NCBI RefSeq assembly: GCF_007997305.1
Contig: NZ_VORZ01000003.1
Span: forward strand, 248,001-312,000
DNA length: 64,000 nt
Direction of reading: 5' to 3'
Source of the DNA: Psychrobacter frigidicola
Lineage (GTDB): Bacteria; Pseudomonadota; Gammaproteobacteria; Pseudomonadales; Moraxellaceae
This document shows, one piece after another, positions 1-8,742 of this stretch. Both the position numbers and the translations under genes were made by a program. How positions within the stretch are numbered: position 1 is the stretch's first letter; each line of letters starts with the position of its first letter. The notes below the pieces were generated by a model, which was not told the DNA's origin, did not search any database, and saw only the letters and a program-made list of their open reading frames with translations.

Positions 1-1
1 A

Positions 2-793
2 AAATCACAAAATAAAAAAGCCCTCATTCCTTACGTGATGGCAGGCGACCCTAACCCTAGTAACTTTGTTGGCTTGCTACATGACTTAGTCAAGCACGGC
101 GCAGATATGATTGAGGTTGGTTTGCCATTCTCAGACCCAATGGCTGATGGCCCAACGGTAGCATTAGCTGGAGAACGTGCTTTAGCAGCGGGTACTAGTA
201 CGCGTGACGCGCTAAAAATGGTTGAAGAATTCCGCACTACAGACACCCAAACGCCAATTATTCTAATGGGTTATTTGAATCCTGTTGAAATTATAGGCTA
301 TGACAAGTTCGTCGCACTGTGTGAGCAGTCCGGAGTTGATGGCCTATTGATGGTTGATTTGCCACCAGCGGAAGCGGGAAGTTTTACCCAGCATTTAACC
401 GATCATGCAATGAATGAGATTTTCTTATTATCGCCAACCACGTTAGCGGAACGCCGTCAGCAAGTATTGACCCATTGTGGGGGTTATATTTATTACGTAT
501 CGCTTAAAGGCGTGACTGGCTCAGCGACACTAGATACTGATGATGTAGCGACACACGTAAAAGCGATTAAAGCGGAAACTGATTTGCCAGTATGCGTGGG
601 CTTTGGTATTCGTGATGGGGCATCGGCGAAAGCGATTGGCATGCATGCAGACGGTATCATTGTCGGTAGCGCTTTGGTAGAGCATTTTGCTGATATAGAT
701 GCGAATGATGATGAGGCTATTGGTATTGCTCAGCAAAAAATCATGGCAAAAATGGATGAGTTACGTGAGGCTTTAGATAGCCTAAGCGCGTAG
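2..793 (+). CDS. trpA: Tryptophan synthase alpha subunit (5' end missing)
   Basis: The alpha subunit of tryptophan synthase cleaves indole-3-glycerol phosphate to indole and glyceraldehyde-3-phosphate and passes indole to TrpB. The reading frame is open from the first bases of the window (KSQNKKALIPYVMAGDP), so the true start lies upstream and a few N-terminal residues are missing. The family's catalytic segment IEVGLPFSDPMADGP is present, with the catalytic Glu and Asp, as are the phosphate-binding glycines near GFGIRDG and GIIVGSALV. It ends in SLSA and a TAG. accD follows on the same strand after about 250 bp, a common trpA-accD-folC order in gammaproteobacteria. Identification is secure; only the start is out of view. 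Confidence 0.97.
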   Translation, partial: KSQNKKALIPYVMAGDPNPSNFVGLLHDLVKHGADMIEVGLPFSDPMADGPTVALAGERALAAGTSTRDALKMVEEFRTTDTQTPIILMGYLNPVEIIGYDKFVALCEQSGVDGLLMVDLPPAEAGSFTQHLTDHAMNEIFLLSPTTLAERRQQVLTHCGGYIYYVSLKGVTGSATLDTDDVATHVKAIKAETDLPVCVGFGIRDGASAKAIGMHADGIIVGSALVEHFADIDANDDEAIGIAQQKIMAKMDELREALDSLSA

Positions 794-1045
794 CATTATC
801 ACATTTATAATCATAGTGGCTTTATGCTAAGAATGGCAGATTCACCAATAACTACAAAGATGTTGAATGACTTTGCTAATTTTAGTTTACGTGTGTAAAC
901 TAATATGACATAAATATAGTGATAAACTACGCGCAAGCGTGCCTCATAACTGCTCATGTTATGACTAATTTTGATTTTCAAACTAACTCTAAGCGACAAG
1001 CGAATGAGCGAGCTTGCCAATAAGCCTTTGATAATGGCGAATAAT

Positions 1046-1987
1046 ATGACTGATACCATAAAAAAACCTGATACTCAAAACGATAGCGCGATTAACTCTG
1101 CTGAAAGTAACACACCGGCGAGTACGTCATGGTTTACCCGCTCGGTACCGGGCGTCAAGCAGCAGTTAACGGCACCATTGACAGCGGTCGAGACTGAACC
1201 ATCAACTGAGTGCACCAGCTGTCATTCGATGATTACAAATACGGCGCTGATTTTTAACTGCTATGTCTGTCCGCATTGCGATCATCATTTGCCGATGTCT
1301 GCCCGCGAGCGTCTGCAATGGTTCTTAGATCAAGTCGATGGCGAACTTGGACAAGAGTTTGTTGCCAAAGATCCGCTAGGATTCGTGGATAGTAAGCCGT
1401 ATCCGCAGCGTATGACTGAAGCACAAACCAAAACGGGCGAGACCGAAGCACTGATTGTTCTATATGGCAAATTGCGTAATTTGGATGTGGTTGCTTGTGC
1501 CTTTGACTTCCGCTTTATGGGTGGTTCGATGGGTTCGGTGGTTGGTGACCGTTTTGTACAAGCCGCTGAAAAGGCATTGGCAGAGCGTAAACCATTAGTC
1601 TGCTTTGCAGCATCGGGTGGCGCACGCATGCAAGAAGGCTTACTCTCATTAATGCAGATGGCGCGTACCGCTGCTGCCATTGAGCGTTTGCGAATAGCTG
1701 GCGTGCCTTACATTGTTGTATTAACCAACCCCGTTTATGGTGGTGTGACGGCATCCCTAGCTATGTTGGGTGATATTCATTTAGCAGAACCAAAAGCGAT
1801 GATTGGCTTTGCCGGTAAGCGCGTTATTGAACAAACGGTGCGTGAAACCCTAGAAGAACCCTTCCAGCGTGCTGAGTTTTTATTAGAGCATGGTGTGGTT
1901 GATGAGGTCGTCCATCGTCATCAATTGATTGATACCATTTATCGTTTATTAGCAAAATTATGCAGCCAACCGAACGTTGATGCTTAG
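1046..1987 (+). CDS. accD: Acetyl-CoA carboxylase carboxyltransferase subunit beta
   Basis: AccD with AccA forms the carboxyltransferase that moves CO2 from biotin to acetyl-CoA, the first committed step of fatty acid synthesis. The N-terminal zinc ribbon is visible as CTSC followed 15 residues later by CPHC. The crotonase-like fold carries FMGGSMGSVVGDRF, the CFAASGGARMQEG oxyanion segment and NPVYGGVTASLAMLGD. The start is uncertain: in-frame ATGs exist at 971, 1004, 1034 and 1046 and none has a strong ribosome binding site. I chose 1046 (MTDTIKKPD) because the residues before it look non-conserved. A hairpin terminator follows the stop. Confidence 0.95.
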   Translation: MTDTIKKPDTQNDSAINSAESNTPASTSWFTRSVPGVKQQLTAPLTAVETEPSTECTSCHSMITNTALIFNCYVCPHCDHHLPMSARERLQWFLDQVDGELGQEFVAKDPLGFVDSKPYPQRMTEAQTKTGETEALIVLYGKLRNLDVVACAFDFRFMGGSMGSVVGDRFVQAAEKALAERKPLVCFAASGGARMQEGLLSLMQMARTAAAIERLRIAGVPYIVVLTNPVYGGVTASLAMLGDIHLAEPKAMIGFAGKRVIEQTVRETLEEPFQRAEFLLEHGVVDEVVHRHQLIDTIYRLLAKLCSQPNVDA

Positions 1988-2051
1988 CTTTTTATTTTTT
2001 TAGGTTAATTTTTAAACTCAATTGTTTAAAAAAATAATGAGCAAGCATTCT

Positions 2052-2091
2052 AATAGCATTTACCGTCAAGCGATGGTAAATGCTATTTTGG
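2052..2091 (+). terminator. Intrinsic terminator after accD
   Basis: A perfect 13-bp stem (AATAGCATTTACC at 2052-2064 and GGTAAATGCTATT at 2075-2087) with a 10-nt loop is followed by TTGGTTTT. It lies between accD and folC, so folC probably has its own promoter in 2092-2225. Confidence 0.75.
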
Positions 2092-2225
2092 TTTTCGCCT
2101 TTGGTTTTTAACGCGCTTGTTATACACTGGTCTCAGCACTCATTTAAGTGTTGATTTATTTTCAATAGACCGTCTTTTGACTCTACCTTTTAACACTGTC
2201 ACGTTCTTTACTATAGGTTTTATTC

Positions 2226-3575
2226 ATGTCTGCATCTTTATCTTCTAACACGGTTACGACCGATATTCCTAATAGCCAGTCTAGCCTTACAGAATGGTTG
2301 GATTATATGCAGCAGATTCATGTGTCAGCCATAGACATGGGGCTGTCACGGGTGTTACCTGTGGCTGAGTATTTAGGAGTGGTACAATCGGCTAAAGACG
2401 ATGCTTATGTATTTACCGTTGCCGGCACGAATGGTAAAGGGTCGACGACAGCAGTGATTAGCGCCATGTGTCAAGCCGCAGGTTATAAAACGGCACTGTA
2501 TCAGTCACCGCATCTCAGCTGTTTTAATGAGCGCGTGCGTATTAATGGCGAGATGGTCAGTGATCAAACTTTAATTCAGGCTTTTAGTAAAGTTGAAGCG
2601 GCACGTTTACAGTGTGAACTAACGTTGTCATTCTTCGAGATGACCACACTAGCGGCACTATTAATATTTGCCGAAGCGGATTGCGATGTTTGGGTGCTAG
2701 AAGTAGGGCTAGGCGGACGCTTAGATGTGGTGAATATTATTGACCCTGATATGGCAGTAATTACTAATATCAGTATCGATCATGTTGATTGGCTAGGGGA
2801 TAATGTCGAGCAAATCGGTGCTGAAAAGGCGGGCATTTTACGTGACGATATTACTTTAATTTATGGTGCAGCTGACATGCCATATAGTGTGCAGCAACTT
2901 ATTAAGACTCATCATGCCACTTGTTATCAAGTTGATCAGGATTTTAGTTATCGCGTACAAGACGCACAGACATGGCAATATAGCAATGCAGCTGTTACCT
3001 TGCAATTACCGCGACCAGCATTGTCATTAATGAATACAGCTAACGCCTTATCCGCAGTGCTGGCAAGTCCGCTTAAAGTTGATATAGCTGCTATTGAGCA
3101 AGCCTTAAAGACAGTGAAGCTGGCTGGACGCTTTGATTATCGTGATCTTGAAAACCGTCATTGGTTGTTTGATGTCGCCCATAACGAGCAAGGCGTAAAT
3201 TTTCTATTGGCCCAGCTATTGCCGCTTTGGCAGCAGCATCTTGAAAGCCAACAGCATAACAAAACGGGTAGCATTAAAATGCTGTTTTCAATGTTAGGGG
3301 ATAAAGACATTGGGATGGTGGTACAACGTTTAACGCAAGCTGACTTACCGATGACCGATTGGTTTATTGCAGAGATTGACTATCCACGTGCAGCGAATGT
3401 TGAGCAACTTCAAAGCGCGTTAGCGGTGCATGTTGCGCCCACTAACATTCATGTTTTTACGAGTTTACAACAAGCAACTCATGCTGTTATTGCTAGCAGT
3501 CAGCCGCAAGATTTAATTGTTGTTTGTGGTTCTTTTCATACGATTGGTGAGGCGCTTGCGGCACTTGAAGTTTAA
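2226..3575 (+). CDS. folC: Bifunctional folylpolyglutamate / dihydrofolate synthase
   Basis: FolC adds glutamate to dihydropteroate, making dihydrofolate, and extends the polyglutamate tail of folates using ATP. It belongs to the Mur ligase family. The ATP-binding loop is GTNGKGST near residue 68, preceded by the family's GLSRVLPVAEYLG. The central Mur domain shows EVGLGGRLDVVN and the metal/ATP-site ITNISIDHVDWLG. The C-terminal domain contains LFDVAHNEQG. At 449 residues it is slightly longer than E. coli FolC (about 422). It lies downstream of accD, the usual neighbour, but behind a terminator. The next gene starts about 190 bp later. Confidence 0.95.
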   Translation: MSASLSSNTVTTDIPNSQSSLTEWLDYMQQIHVSAIDMGLSRVLPVAEYLGVVQSAKDDAYVFTVAGTNGKGSTTAVISAMCQAAGYKTALYQSPHLSCFNERVRINGEMVSDQTLIQAFSKVEAARLQCELTLSFFEMTTLAALLIFAEADCDVWVLEVGLGGRLDVVNIIDPDMAVITNISIDHVDWLGDNVEQIGAEKAGILRDDITLIYGAADMPYSVQQLIKTHHATCYQVDQDFSYRVQDAQTWQYSNAAVTLQLPRPALSLMNTANALSAVLASPLKVDIAAIEQALKTVKLAGRFDYRDLENRHWLFDVAHNEQGVNFLLAQLLPLWQQHLESQQHNKTGSIKMLFSMLGDKDIGMVVQRLTQADLPMTDWFIAEIDYPRAANVEQLQSALAVHVAPTNIHVFTSLQQATHAVIASSQPQDLIVVCGSFHTIGEALAALEV

Positions 3576-3761
3576 TGATATCTAACAGCAATTAGATATT
3601 GTCTAAGCATTATATTAAGAGTGCTTTGATAGCAGACAGCTTGAAAAATATGTTTTATAATCAATATGTTTACGTGAAAATAGTGATGTTCTTATATTAA
3701 CACTATGAAATTTTAGACGCGCCGATTACTCAACCTTACGACAACTAAGAGACGGGAACGA

Positions 3762-4838
3762 ATGAGCTTTTCGAGACAGGCCTTATTGGGCATTGGGATG
3801 GTTGTAGGCGGCATTGTCATGCTATCTGCTATGGTGCAACAGCTTGGAGTGAGTGATGACAACCCCTCCCTCACACCGGCTATTGTAGACAAGTCAAGCG
3901 CAGAGACCGCCTCGTCCTCGTCTTTGACGACAGATGTAGATACTGAAAAACGCCTTCTGGCATTAAAACAAAAAGAGCGAGCCGCACGCGTCGCTGAGCA
4001 AGAAAGACGCGCAGAGTTATTTTCAGAAGAGCAAGCCAGTGCAGAGACCCAAGCCTTGGCCAAAGCCCGTAACGAAAATCAGCAATACAGTGTCAATGAT
4101 GACCCAACAGAAGAAACAGGGCAAAGCGACGTTACCTATCCTAAACTACAGCCGCGCGCCGGTAGTACGGTCAGCACTCCTGTAAGCTCTACTAATAAAG
4201 CTAATGATGACTCTCAAAAAGCTGAGCAGAAAAAAGATAAAAAACAGGTTGAAGAAAAAGCGGCTAGTAAGGAGGTCAAAAAGTCTCCACCGAAAGCGCC
4301 TATTGACTATACCATTGAGAGCGGTGATGGCTTGTTAAAATTGGCGCACCAATACAACGTCTCTGTGGCAGTGCTAGCACAAGCTAATAATATTGAGCCA
4401 TCAGCAACGTTGCAGATAGGGCAGGTATTGACCGTTCCTTCACGTAAACAAATTGAACGCCTAGAACGTGAAGCGACTGCAGCTGAGAAGAAACGCGACG
4501 AAAAACGTAAGAAAGAAGAGGCCTTGGCTAAAAAATCTGTTGAAGCAAAAAATGAGGCTCAGAACAAGCTTGGCGCAGCGCGTAAAGAAGTTAAAGAGAC
4601 GGATGCTAAAGGTAGTTTTGGGGTACAAGTTGCGTTAGCAACCAACCAAGCTTCAGCTGATGAAGTTGTTAAGAAGTTTAAAGCCGCCGGTTATCAAGTA
4701 AAGACTAGCCAAACCACTCGTGGCGTACGCGTCGTTGTAGGGCCTGAGCGCGGCAAAATTGCTGCCTTGGCATTAAAAGACAAAGTCAATAGTGATCCTG
4801 ATGTGAATACTACCAGCGCTTGGGTTTTATATTGGTGA
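3762..4838 (+). CDS. Membrane-anchored LysM and SPOR domain protein
   Basis: A 358-residue envelope protein. One membrane segment (about residues 6-26, LLGIGMVVGGIVMLSAMV) suggests an inner-membrane anchor with the rest in the periplasm. A long charged, Ala/Lys/Glu-rich linker follows. A LysM domain lies at about 180-230 (YTIESGDGLLKLAHQYNVS to LQIGQVLTVPS), then a second charged coiled-coil-like stretch, then a C-terminal SPOR domain (GSFGVQVALATNQASADE to TSAWVLYW). LysM and SPOR domains bind peptidoglycan, SPOR usually denuded septal glycan. In context (after folC) it occupies the place of DedD, to which it may be functionally analogous. That role is inferred. The domain calls are firm. 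Confidence 0.85.
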   Translation: MSFSRQALLGIGMVVGGIVMLSAMVQQLGVSDDNPSLTPAIVDKSSAETASSSSLTTDVDTEKRLLALKQKERAARVAEQERRAELFSEEQASAETQALAKARNENQQYSVNDDPTEETGQSDVTYPKLQPRAGSTVSTPVSSTNKANDDSQKAEQKKDKKQVEEKAASKEVKKSPPKAPIDYTIESGDGLLKLAHQYNVSVAVLAQANNIEPSATLQIGQVLTVPSRKQIERLEREATAAEKKRDEKRKKEEALAKKSVEAKNEAQNKLGAARKEVKETDAKGSFGVQVALATNQASADEVVKKFKAAGYQVKTSQTTRGVRVVVGPERGKIAALALKDKVNSDPDVNTTSAWVLYW

Positions 4839-4919
4839 TAATTAGTGGTATTAAATTATTAACTAGATAACAGCTTTATTTAATATAAAGATATATTTAA
4901 TACGAAGCTAAGCATCCTC

Positions 4920-4948
4920 CAAAACACGACTTTTATGGTCGTGTTTTG
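4920..4948 (+). terminator. Hairpin terminator after the LysM/SPOR gene
   Basis: A perfect 11-bp stem, CAAAACACGAC and GTCGTGTTTTG, with a 7-nt loop TTTTATG. It is followed by TGCTTTAT, a poor T-run on the plus strand, but the position 80 bp past the stop suits transcription termination. Confidence 0.6.
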
Positions 4949-5111
4949 TGCTTTATAAAATGTATATTATGATTTATTTTAATCAAAACAATATACTCTT
5001 TTCAACGAAATTATTCTGTAAGTGATGTCGTTCTAACAAACTAGCAGCGTTACGATTAAGAGTCTGGCCTATATAATATTTTGATTATCTGACTTTGATA
5101 AAGGGAAAGCT

Positions 5112-5666
5112 ATGTCATTTGGCGTTATATTTTTAGTGTTGGCCGCTGGGTTTTTGGGCTTGATAGTAGTGTCAAAGTTGCGTTCATCGCACCCATCAAA
5201 GCATCAGGAACCAACTAAAGATACGGATTCTGAACCAAAACCAGTAGGTGGTGACGAATTGGCTATTTGGCCATTTGCGCCTATGCCAATTATGACGGAT
5301 ACCGAAGTTATATTTTTTCATAAGCTCAAAAACGCGCTGCCGGAATATCATATTTTTGTGCAAGTCCAGTTATCACGTATCATTGCTAGTAATAGTGAAG
5401 AGGCGTCTGAGCGCAGCTTTTGGTTCAATCGTATTTGCCGTCAAAGTGTCGATTATGTGATTATAGATATTGACGCGCAGACTACCCTAGTCGCTATCGA
5501 GCTGGATGATTGGACGCATAATAGCAAAGCAAGTCAAAAGGCAGATGATAAAAAGGACAAAGCGCTTGCCAGTGCCGGTATTCCAATTGTGCGCTTTCAT
5601 GCTGAGCGTATGCCGAGTGCTGACATGCTCCGTTATGAGTTGATACAAGTCATCGAGACTTATTAA
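5112..5666 (+). CDS. DUF2726 domain protein, membrane-anchored
   Basis: A 184-residue protein with an N-terminal membrane segment (about residues 4-21, GVIFLVLAAGFLGLIVVS), a short polar linker and a DUF2726 domain from about residue 58. The domain begins with the typical MTDTEVIFFHKLKNALPEYHIFVQVQLSRII and ends with AIELDDWTHNSKASQKADDKK and IPIVRFHAERMP. The DxxxDxxT..IELDD layout is what is seen in nuclease-like (PD-(D/E)xK related) folds, and the family is often compared with them, but no activity can be assigned. The ribosome binding site is AAGGG ahead of the ATG. Its neighbours give no functional clue. Confidence 0.8.
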   Translation: MSFGVIFLVLAAGFLGLIVVSKLRSSHPSKHQEPTKDTDSEPKPVGGDELAIWPFAPMPIMTDTEVIFFHKLKNALPEYHIFVQVQLSRIIASNSEEASERSFWFNRICRQSVDYVIIDIDAQTTLVAIELDDWTHNSKASQKADDKKDKALASAGIPIVRFHAERMPSADMLRYELIQVIETY

Positions 5667-5728
5667 GCTTCTCTAAACCTAAAGCTTCTATGTCAACTAA
5701 AACAGGTTACCTACAGCAGCTGACTATG

Positions 5729-6874
5729 TTAATTAGACAAGCTGTCATGCCCGTCATCCTTATTGGTTTGTAAAATAACTAAAGGTTCATAATATGCTTG
5801 TGATGATCGCTTTTGATTAGCATTGACCTCTATAAAATATAACCCTTGTGGCAAAGCTTGATGATTGGACAACATCTCGCTGCTAGTACTTTCTTTATTG
5901 TTTTCTCCGCTTTCACTTCTACTATTTTCTACATATTTACTATTATAGAAATCGCGCTGAGTAAACCATTCAATATAATGCGCTCGGCGGATGCCAGTAA
6001 TGCCGTCAAGTGGCTCTATAATACTTTCAATACTACTGACTTGATTCTGTTTTTGAATAATTTCAGAGTTAGGTTGGTCATCCCTATTATTTTGAATTTT
6101 AAGGACAGCCAGCCAGCGATGCATAGGAAGGCTTGGGGCTAACCAGTTGGGATAAATAAACTTAGTGACAGTTGTGGGGAGGAAAAACCGGCCTTTAATC
6201 ACCGCATAACGCTTATCAATTTTAACTTGTCCATGATTCTCAGTGTCTACCCAAACGGTACAAAACTGCTTGGTTTGCATATGGGACATTTTACGTTCTA
6301 GATTATCATTAGAGTTGATACCGACCCAATTCTCAGGTGCAAACGGCGCTGAGCCCATAAAGAACTTGATGGCTAGTTCCCAATGTTCCGTTAGCTTTTC
6401 CTGATGATTATATAAGATTAAATCTAGCTCACCAGTGGTTTGCTTACCGCGGAATAACTGTACATTACTAGCGATTATTTCATAAGAATGCAGTCCATGC
6501 GTATAGCCGTCGGTTAACCAAAATGACAATAAGCCTTCAAAATGAAAACCCAAACGATTGGAGCTTGGTCGTGCCAGTAAGTAGCGGGTTAAGTCTTGAT
6601 AGGCAGTGGTAGTATCAAGTTCAACTAATCGTACACGGTAAGCTTCATATTGGCCTTGCCAAAAGCTTGCACTATGTACGGCAATTATGGCGTTATTCTC
6701 ATGAGGCGCAAAGTCTATCCATTCAGCTAAAACATTGGGACAAGCGAGGGCATAAGCTAAATCGCGTACATAAGGACGCTTATACTCTTCCCATGGTGCA
6801 TCTTTTTTAATAGTTAGGTTTTCAACAGCAGCGTTTATAAGAGTAGAAGAGAGATGAGAGGTAGGCTCGGTCAT
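5729..6874 (-). CDS. DUF1853 family protein
   Basis: A 381-residue cytoplasmic protein recognised as DUF1853 from PYVRDLAYALACPNVL at the N-terminus, LGFHFEGLLSFWLT, and QTTGELDLILYN followed by HWELAIKFFMG. These acidic and Lys positions (GELDLI...WELAIKF) resemble a PD-(D/E)xK nuclease-like core (E-x-D ... E-x-A-x-K). That reading is my inference; the family has no established function that I know of. Residues about 200-240 contain the further conserved GWI-like block (KGRFFLPTTVTKFIYPNWLAPSLP). It is probably a core chromosomal gene and marks the left limit of the accessory region. Confidence 0.75.
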   Translation of the reverse strand: MTEPTSHLSSTLINAAVENLTIKKDAPWEEYKRPYVRDLAYALACPNVLAEWIDFAPHENNAIIAVHSASFWQGQYEAYRVRLVELDTTTAYQDLTRYLLARPSSNRLGFHFEGLLSFWLTDGYTHGLHSYEIIASNVQLFRGKQTTGELDLILYNHQEKLTEHWELAIKFFMGSAPFAPENWVGINSNDNLERKMSHMQTKQFCTVWVDTENHGQVKIDKRYAVIKGRFFLPTTVTKFIYPNWLAPSLPMHRWLAVLKIQNNRDDQPNSEIIQKQNQVSSIESIIEPLDGITGIRRAHYIEWFTQRDFYNSKYVENSRSESGENNKESTSSEMLSNHQALPQGLYFIEVNANQKRSSQAYYEPLVILQTNKDDGHDSLSN

Positions 6875-6906
6875 AGGGTGAACCTTAATGGATTATGAAG
6901 AATTTA

Positions 6907-6957
6907 CCCTAACTGTTCACTTAGTAAAAGTCTAGCTAGAGTAAGTATCAGTTAGGG
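6907..6957. repeat. Inverted repeat upstream of the DUF1853 gene
   Basis: CCCTAACTG at 6907-6915 is repeated inverted as CAGTTAGGG at 6949-6957, separated by 33 nt. It sits in the promoter region of the DUF1853 gene, at the edge between core and accessory DNA. It could be an operator or a relic of an insertion edge; neither is shown. Confidence 0.35.
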
Positions 6958-6978
6958 CAGCGCTCAACTTTTTTAAGT

Positions 6979-7167
6979 TTAAAACATGACTTTAATGATA
7001 TAAATATTTAAATAGATGTCAGGTGTGTTTAGCAATAAGGGCATTAGGATAGTGAGTAGGATGTTTAGTACGCCTAATTGCCATTTAGCTGGCTTGCTAA
7101 AGAAGATTTTTGCAGGTGTGGCTAGTCTGTTTTTTGATAAGTCGTTGGGTTTATTTGGCTTATCCAT
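6979..7167 (-). CDS. Small one-pass membrane protein of unknown function
   Basis: A 62-residue ORF that I do not recognise. Its N-terminal half is basic and polar (MDKPNKPNDLSKNRLATPAK). The C-terminal half is a hydrophobic segment (LGVLNILLTILMPLLL, then PDIYLNIYIIKVMF). It is supported by a good ribosome binding site: GGAG, 8 nt ahead of the ATG. Its leader resembles that of the AlpA-like gene of the neighbouring element: both carry TATAGCTCC, then a hairpin, then GCTATGTTATG on the plus strand. That suggests this gene occupies the regulator slot of a related, decayed mobile element. Confidence 0.45.
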   Translation of the reverse strand: MDKPNKPNDLSKNRLATPAKIFFSKPAKWQLGVLNILLTILMPLLLNTPDIYLNIYIIKVMF

Positions 7168-7275
7168 CTGTATAGCTCCATGATATATCGCAAAGATGTT
7201 TTGCGGCTCGTGGTGCTATGTTATGGGATGGGGTTATTTACGGCATTGCAAATGCAATTTGGGTATTAGAAAGTA

Positions 7276-8154
7276 TTAATTCTTTTTAGCATCATTTAGC
7301 AAACGATTAGCTTGTGAGAATATGCCGTTTATATTCCTAGTTTTTAAGCCTTTAATGTTCATTTCATCAATGTATTCTGCAAGCCCTGCTTGTGTAGGTT
7401 GGTTGGTGCTTTTATTAGTGTCAGTTTTAAAGTTATAAGCATTAATATCAGGGTCAAGTAATAAGTCTTTTAAAACTGCTATTAAGCAATAGGCACTATC
7501 TTTGAGGCTTAACGCTCTATCATTAGCAGGCATGTCTTCCTTTTTCTTTAGCATATCAAGCTCAGTATTGGCTTGTGATAACTGATTAGTAAGACTGTTT
7601 ATTTGTTTTTCATAATATTTTTTATGGTTTTCGCCGAATAGTTCATCAATATCAATTCTAGGATAGCGTAAATCATGAAAGCCTATTAGCTTGTCATCAT
7701 GCAGTTCTATTCGCTTAAACAAAGCACCTTTCTTGAACATGTTATGAAAATCTGCTAAATGCCGCAAAACTATTCTTTCAGCCATATAATTAGGAATATG
7801 AAGCCAGTCTCTAAAAATCTGACCTTTAACATTCTTTTTGTCAGATGCTTGTAAATAGCTATCCTGTTGCTCAATTAAAGATGCCAAACTATCTGCAAAA
7901 ATATATAGGTTGCCATTTTCTTTTTCATGATGGACGGGCTGAGCTGCATTATTACGATAACCCGATGCTTCTGATGTGTAAATACCGGCATAGTTGAAAG
8001 TAGGTCTTAATCTACCTTCTCTTATAAAATCTAGCAGAATACTTTTAACCTTAATGAAGGCGCTATCACTGTCTAAGTCATATTTGTTATCTGAGTTACT
8101 AATAAGCTCAGCAAATTCATAAAACGTTAGAACGGGCTTATTTAATTTTTGCAT
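7276..8154 (-). CDS. Hypothetical protein with central coiled coil, mobile-element type
   Basis: A 292-residue protein using the ATG at 8154, which has AAAGGTG upstream; a longer frame back to 8238 runs into a terminator hairpin and is unlikely. The N-terminal half (MQKLNKPVLTFYEFAELI, then SVFADSL-like and FRDWLHIPNYMAERIVLRHL) is followed by a predicted coiled coil near residues 185-205 (YYEKQINSLTNQLSQANTEL). The C-terminal segment (QAGLAEYIDEMNIKGLKTR to FSQANRLLNDAKKN) is a type I have seen at the ends of proteins encoded beside integrases. I cannot name a function. It sits just outside the left attachment repeat of the 19-kb element, so it probably belongs to an older element at the same site. 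Confidence 0.6.
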   Translation of the reverse strand: MQKLNKPVLTFYEFAELISNSDNKYDLDSDSAFIKVKSILLDFIREGRLRPTFNYAGIYTSEASGYRNNAAQPVHHEKENGNLYIFADSLASLIEQQDSYLQASDKKNVKGQIFRDWLHIPNYMAERIVLRHLADFHNMFKKGALFKRIELHDDKLIGFHDLRYPRIDIDELFGENHKKYYEKQINSLTNQLSQANTELDMLKKKEDMPANDRALSLKDSAYCLIAVLKDLLLDPDINAYNFKTDTNKSTNQPTQAGLAEYIDEMNIKGLKTRNINGIFSQANRLLNDAKKN

Positions 8155-8225
8155 CGCTACACCTTTAGTTTCAAAGCAGTGACAGCTTGAGGACATCAAT
8201 AGCTGTAGTTCGGTAATTTTACCCC

Positions 8226-8262
8226 AAAAAAAAGCCAACCATTGCGAACAATGATTGGCCTT
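8226..8262 (-). terminator. Minus-strand terminator left of the attachment repeat
   Basis: An imperfect long stem (AAGCCAACCATTG, loop CGAA, CAATGATTGGCCTT) followed on the minus strand by a run of eight U (plus-strand A at 8226-8233). It lies 15 bp left of the 19-bp att repeat. The intact tRNA-Pro copy has a different hairpin at the same relative position, so this was probably the tRNA terminator before the present element inserted. Confidence 0.7.
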
Positions 8263-8276
8263 ATTTTACTACTATA

Positions 8277-8295
8277 TTTGGTCGGAACGGCAGGA
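8277..8295. other. Left attachment site (19-bp direct repeat)
   Basis: TTTGGTCGGAACGGCAGGA, identical to 27547-27565, where it forms the 3' end (CCA, discriminator and acceptor/T-arm side) of tRNA-Pro. After this match the sequence diverges (AGTAAAGC against TTTGAACC), as expected for the tRNA-distal att site of an element integrated by a tyrosine recombinase. Confidence 0.9.
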
Positions 8296-8742
8296 AGTAA
8301 AGCTTCCGCTATAAGTATTGTTATTAAAGACATTGGTTTTTTATAGAAAAAAATATACCGCAAAATATACCGCATTTTGCAAAAGTCACCTGCAATTTAG
8401 TGCTTATTTATATCAATATTATAGTTCTAATATTAGCTGTCTATGTTTTTAACTTATAAATCAATTCTAGTTTAGATGCAAAACCAGATCGGTAGTATTT
8501 TACTTTTAGCTTTGCTAATTTTCATCTATTTTGCTTCCATAGAATATAGTCACCCATTGATACTAATCTTCTACTAGCATAAAATGATCTTTATAACCGA
8601 TGTAACCAACATCTTTCACCGTAGTTCGCCTTCCTCCAGTTTACAATCTACATTATAATCCTAAGCATTTTACCAGCATCCCCATATTCTAGTTTTTCTA
8701 TATTGGTTTTCCTTTATTAGACTCACACAATAAGACTCTCCT
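8296..8742. other. Gene-free left end of the element, arm repeat and hsdM promoter region
   Basis: No convincing gene in 447 bp. It holds the left 30-bp arm repeat (8350-8379) and AT-rich sequence. A TATAAT at 8654-8659 is a possible -10 for hsdM, but no good -35 hexamer is found at the right distance. Confidence 0.5.
8350..8379. repeat. Left 30-bp arm repeat (integrase arm-site candidate)
   Basis: A perfect 30-bp match to 27412-27441 in the same orientation. It contains the tandem word ATATACCGC twice, 12 bp apart, followed by ATTTTG. One copy lies 54 bp inside the left att repeat and the other 105 bp inside the right one. This is the layout of arm-type sites for tyrosine integrases. Confidence 0.75.

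Noticed and set aside
3578..3599. Terminator after folC
   Set aside because: The 8-bp hairpin ATATCTAA/TTAGATAT has no T-run and is AT-only, so it is likely chance.
6880..6980. Third copy of the tRNA-Pro att repeat marking the far end of the remnant element
   Set aside because: I found no match to the GGTCGGAACGGCAGG core here; only an unrelated inverted repeat is present.
8155..8238. Extended N-terminus of the 7276 gene
   Set aside because: It would start inside a terminator hairpin; the ATG at 8154 has AAAGGTG upstream.
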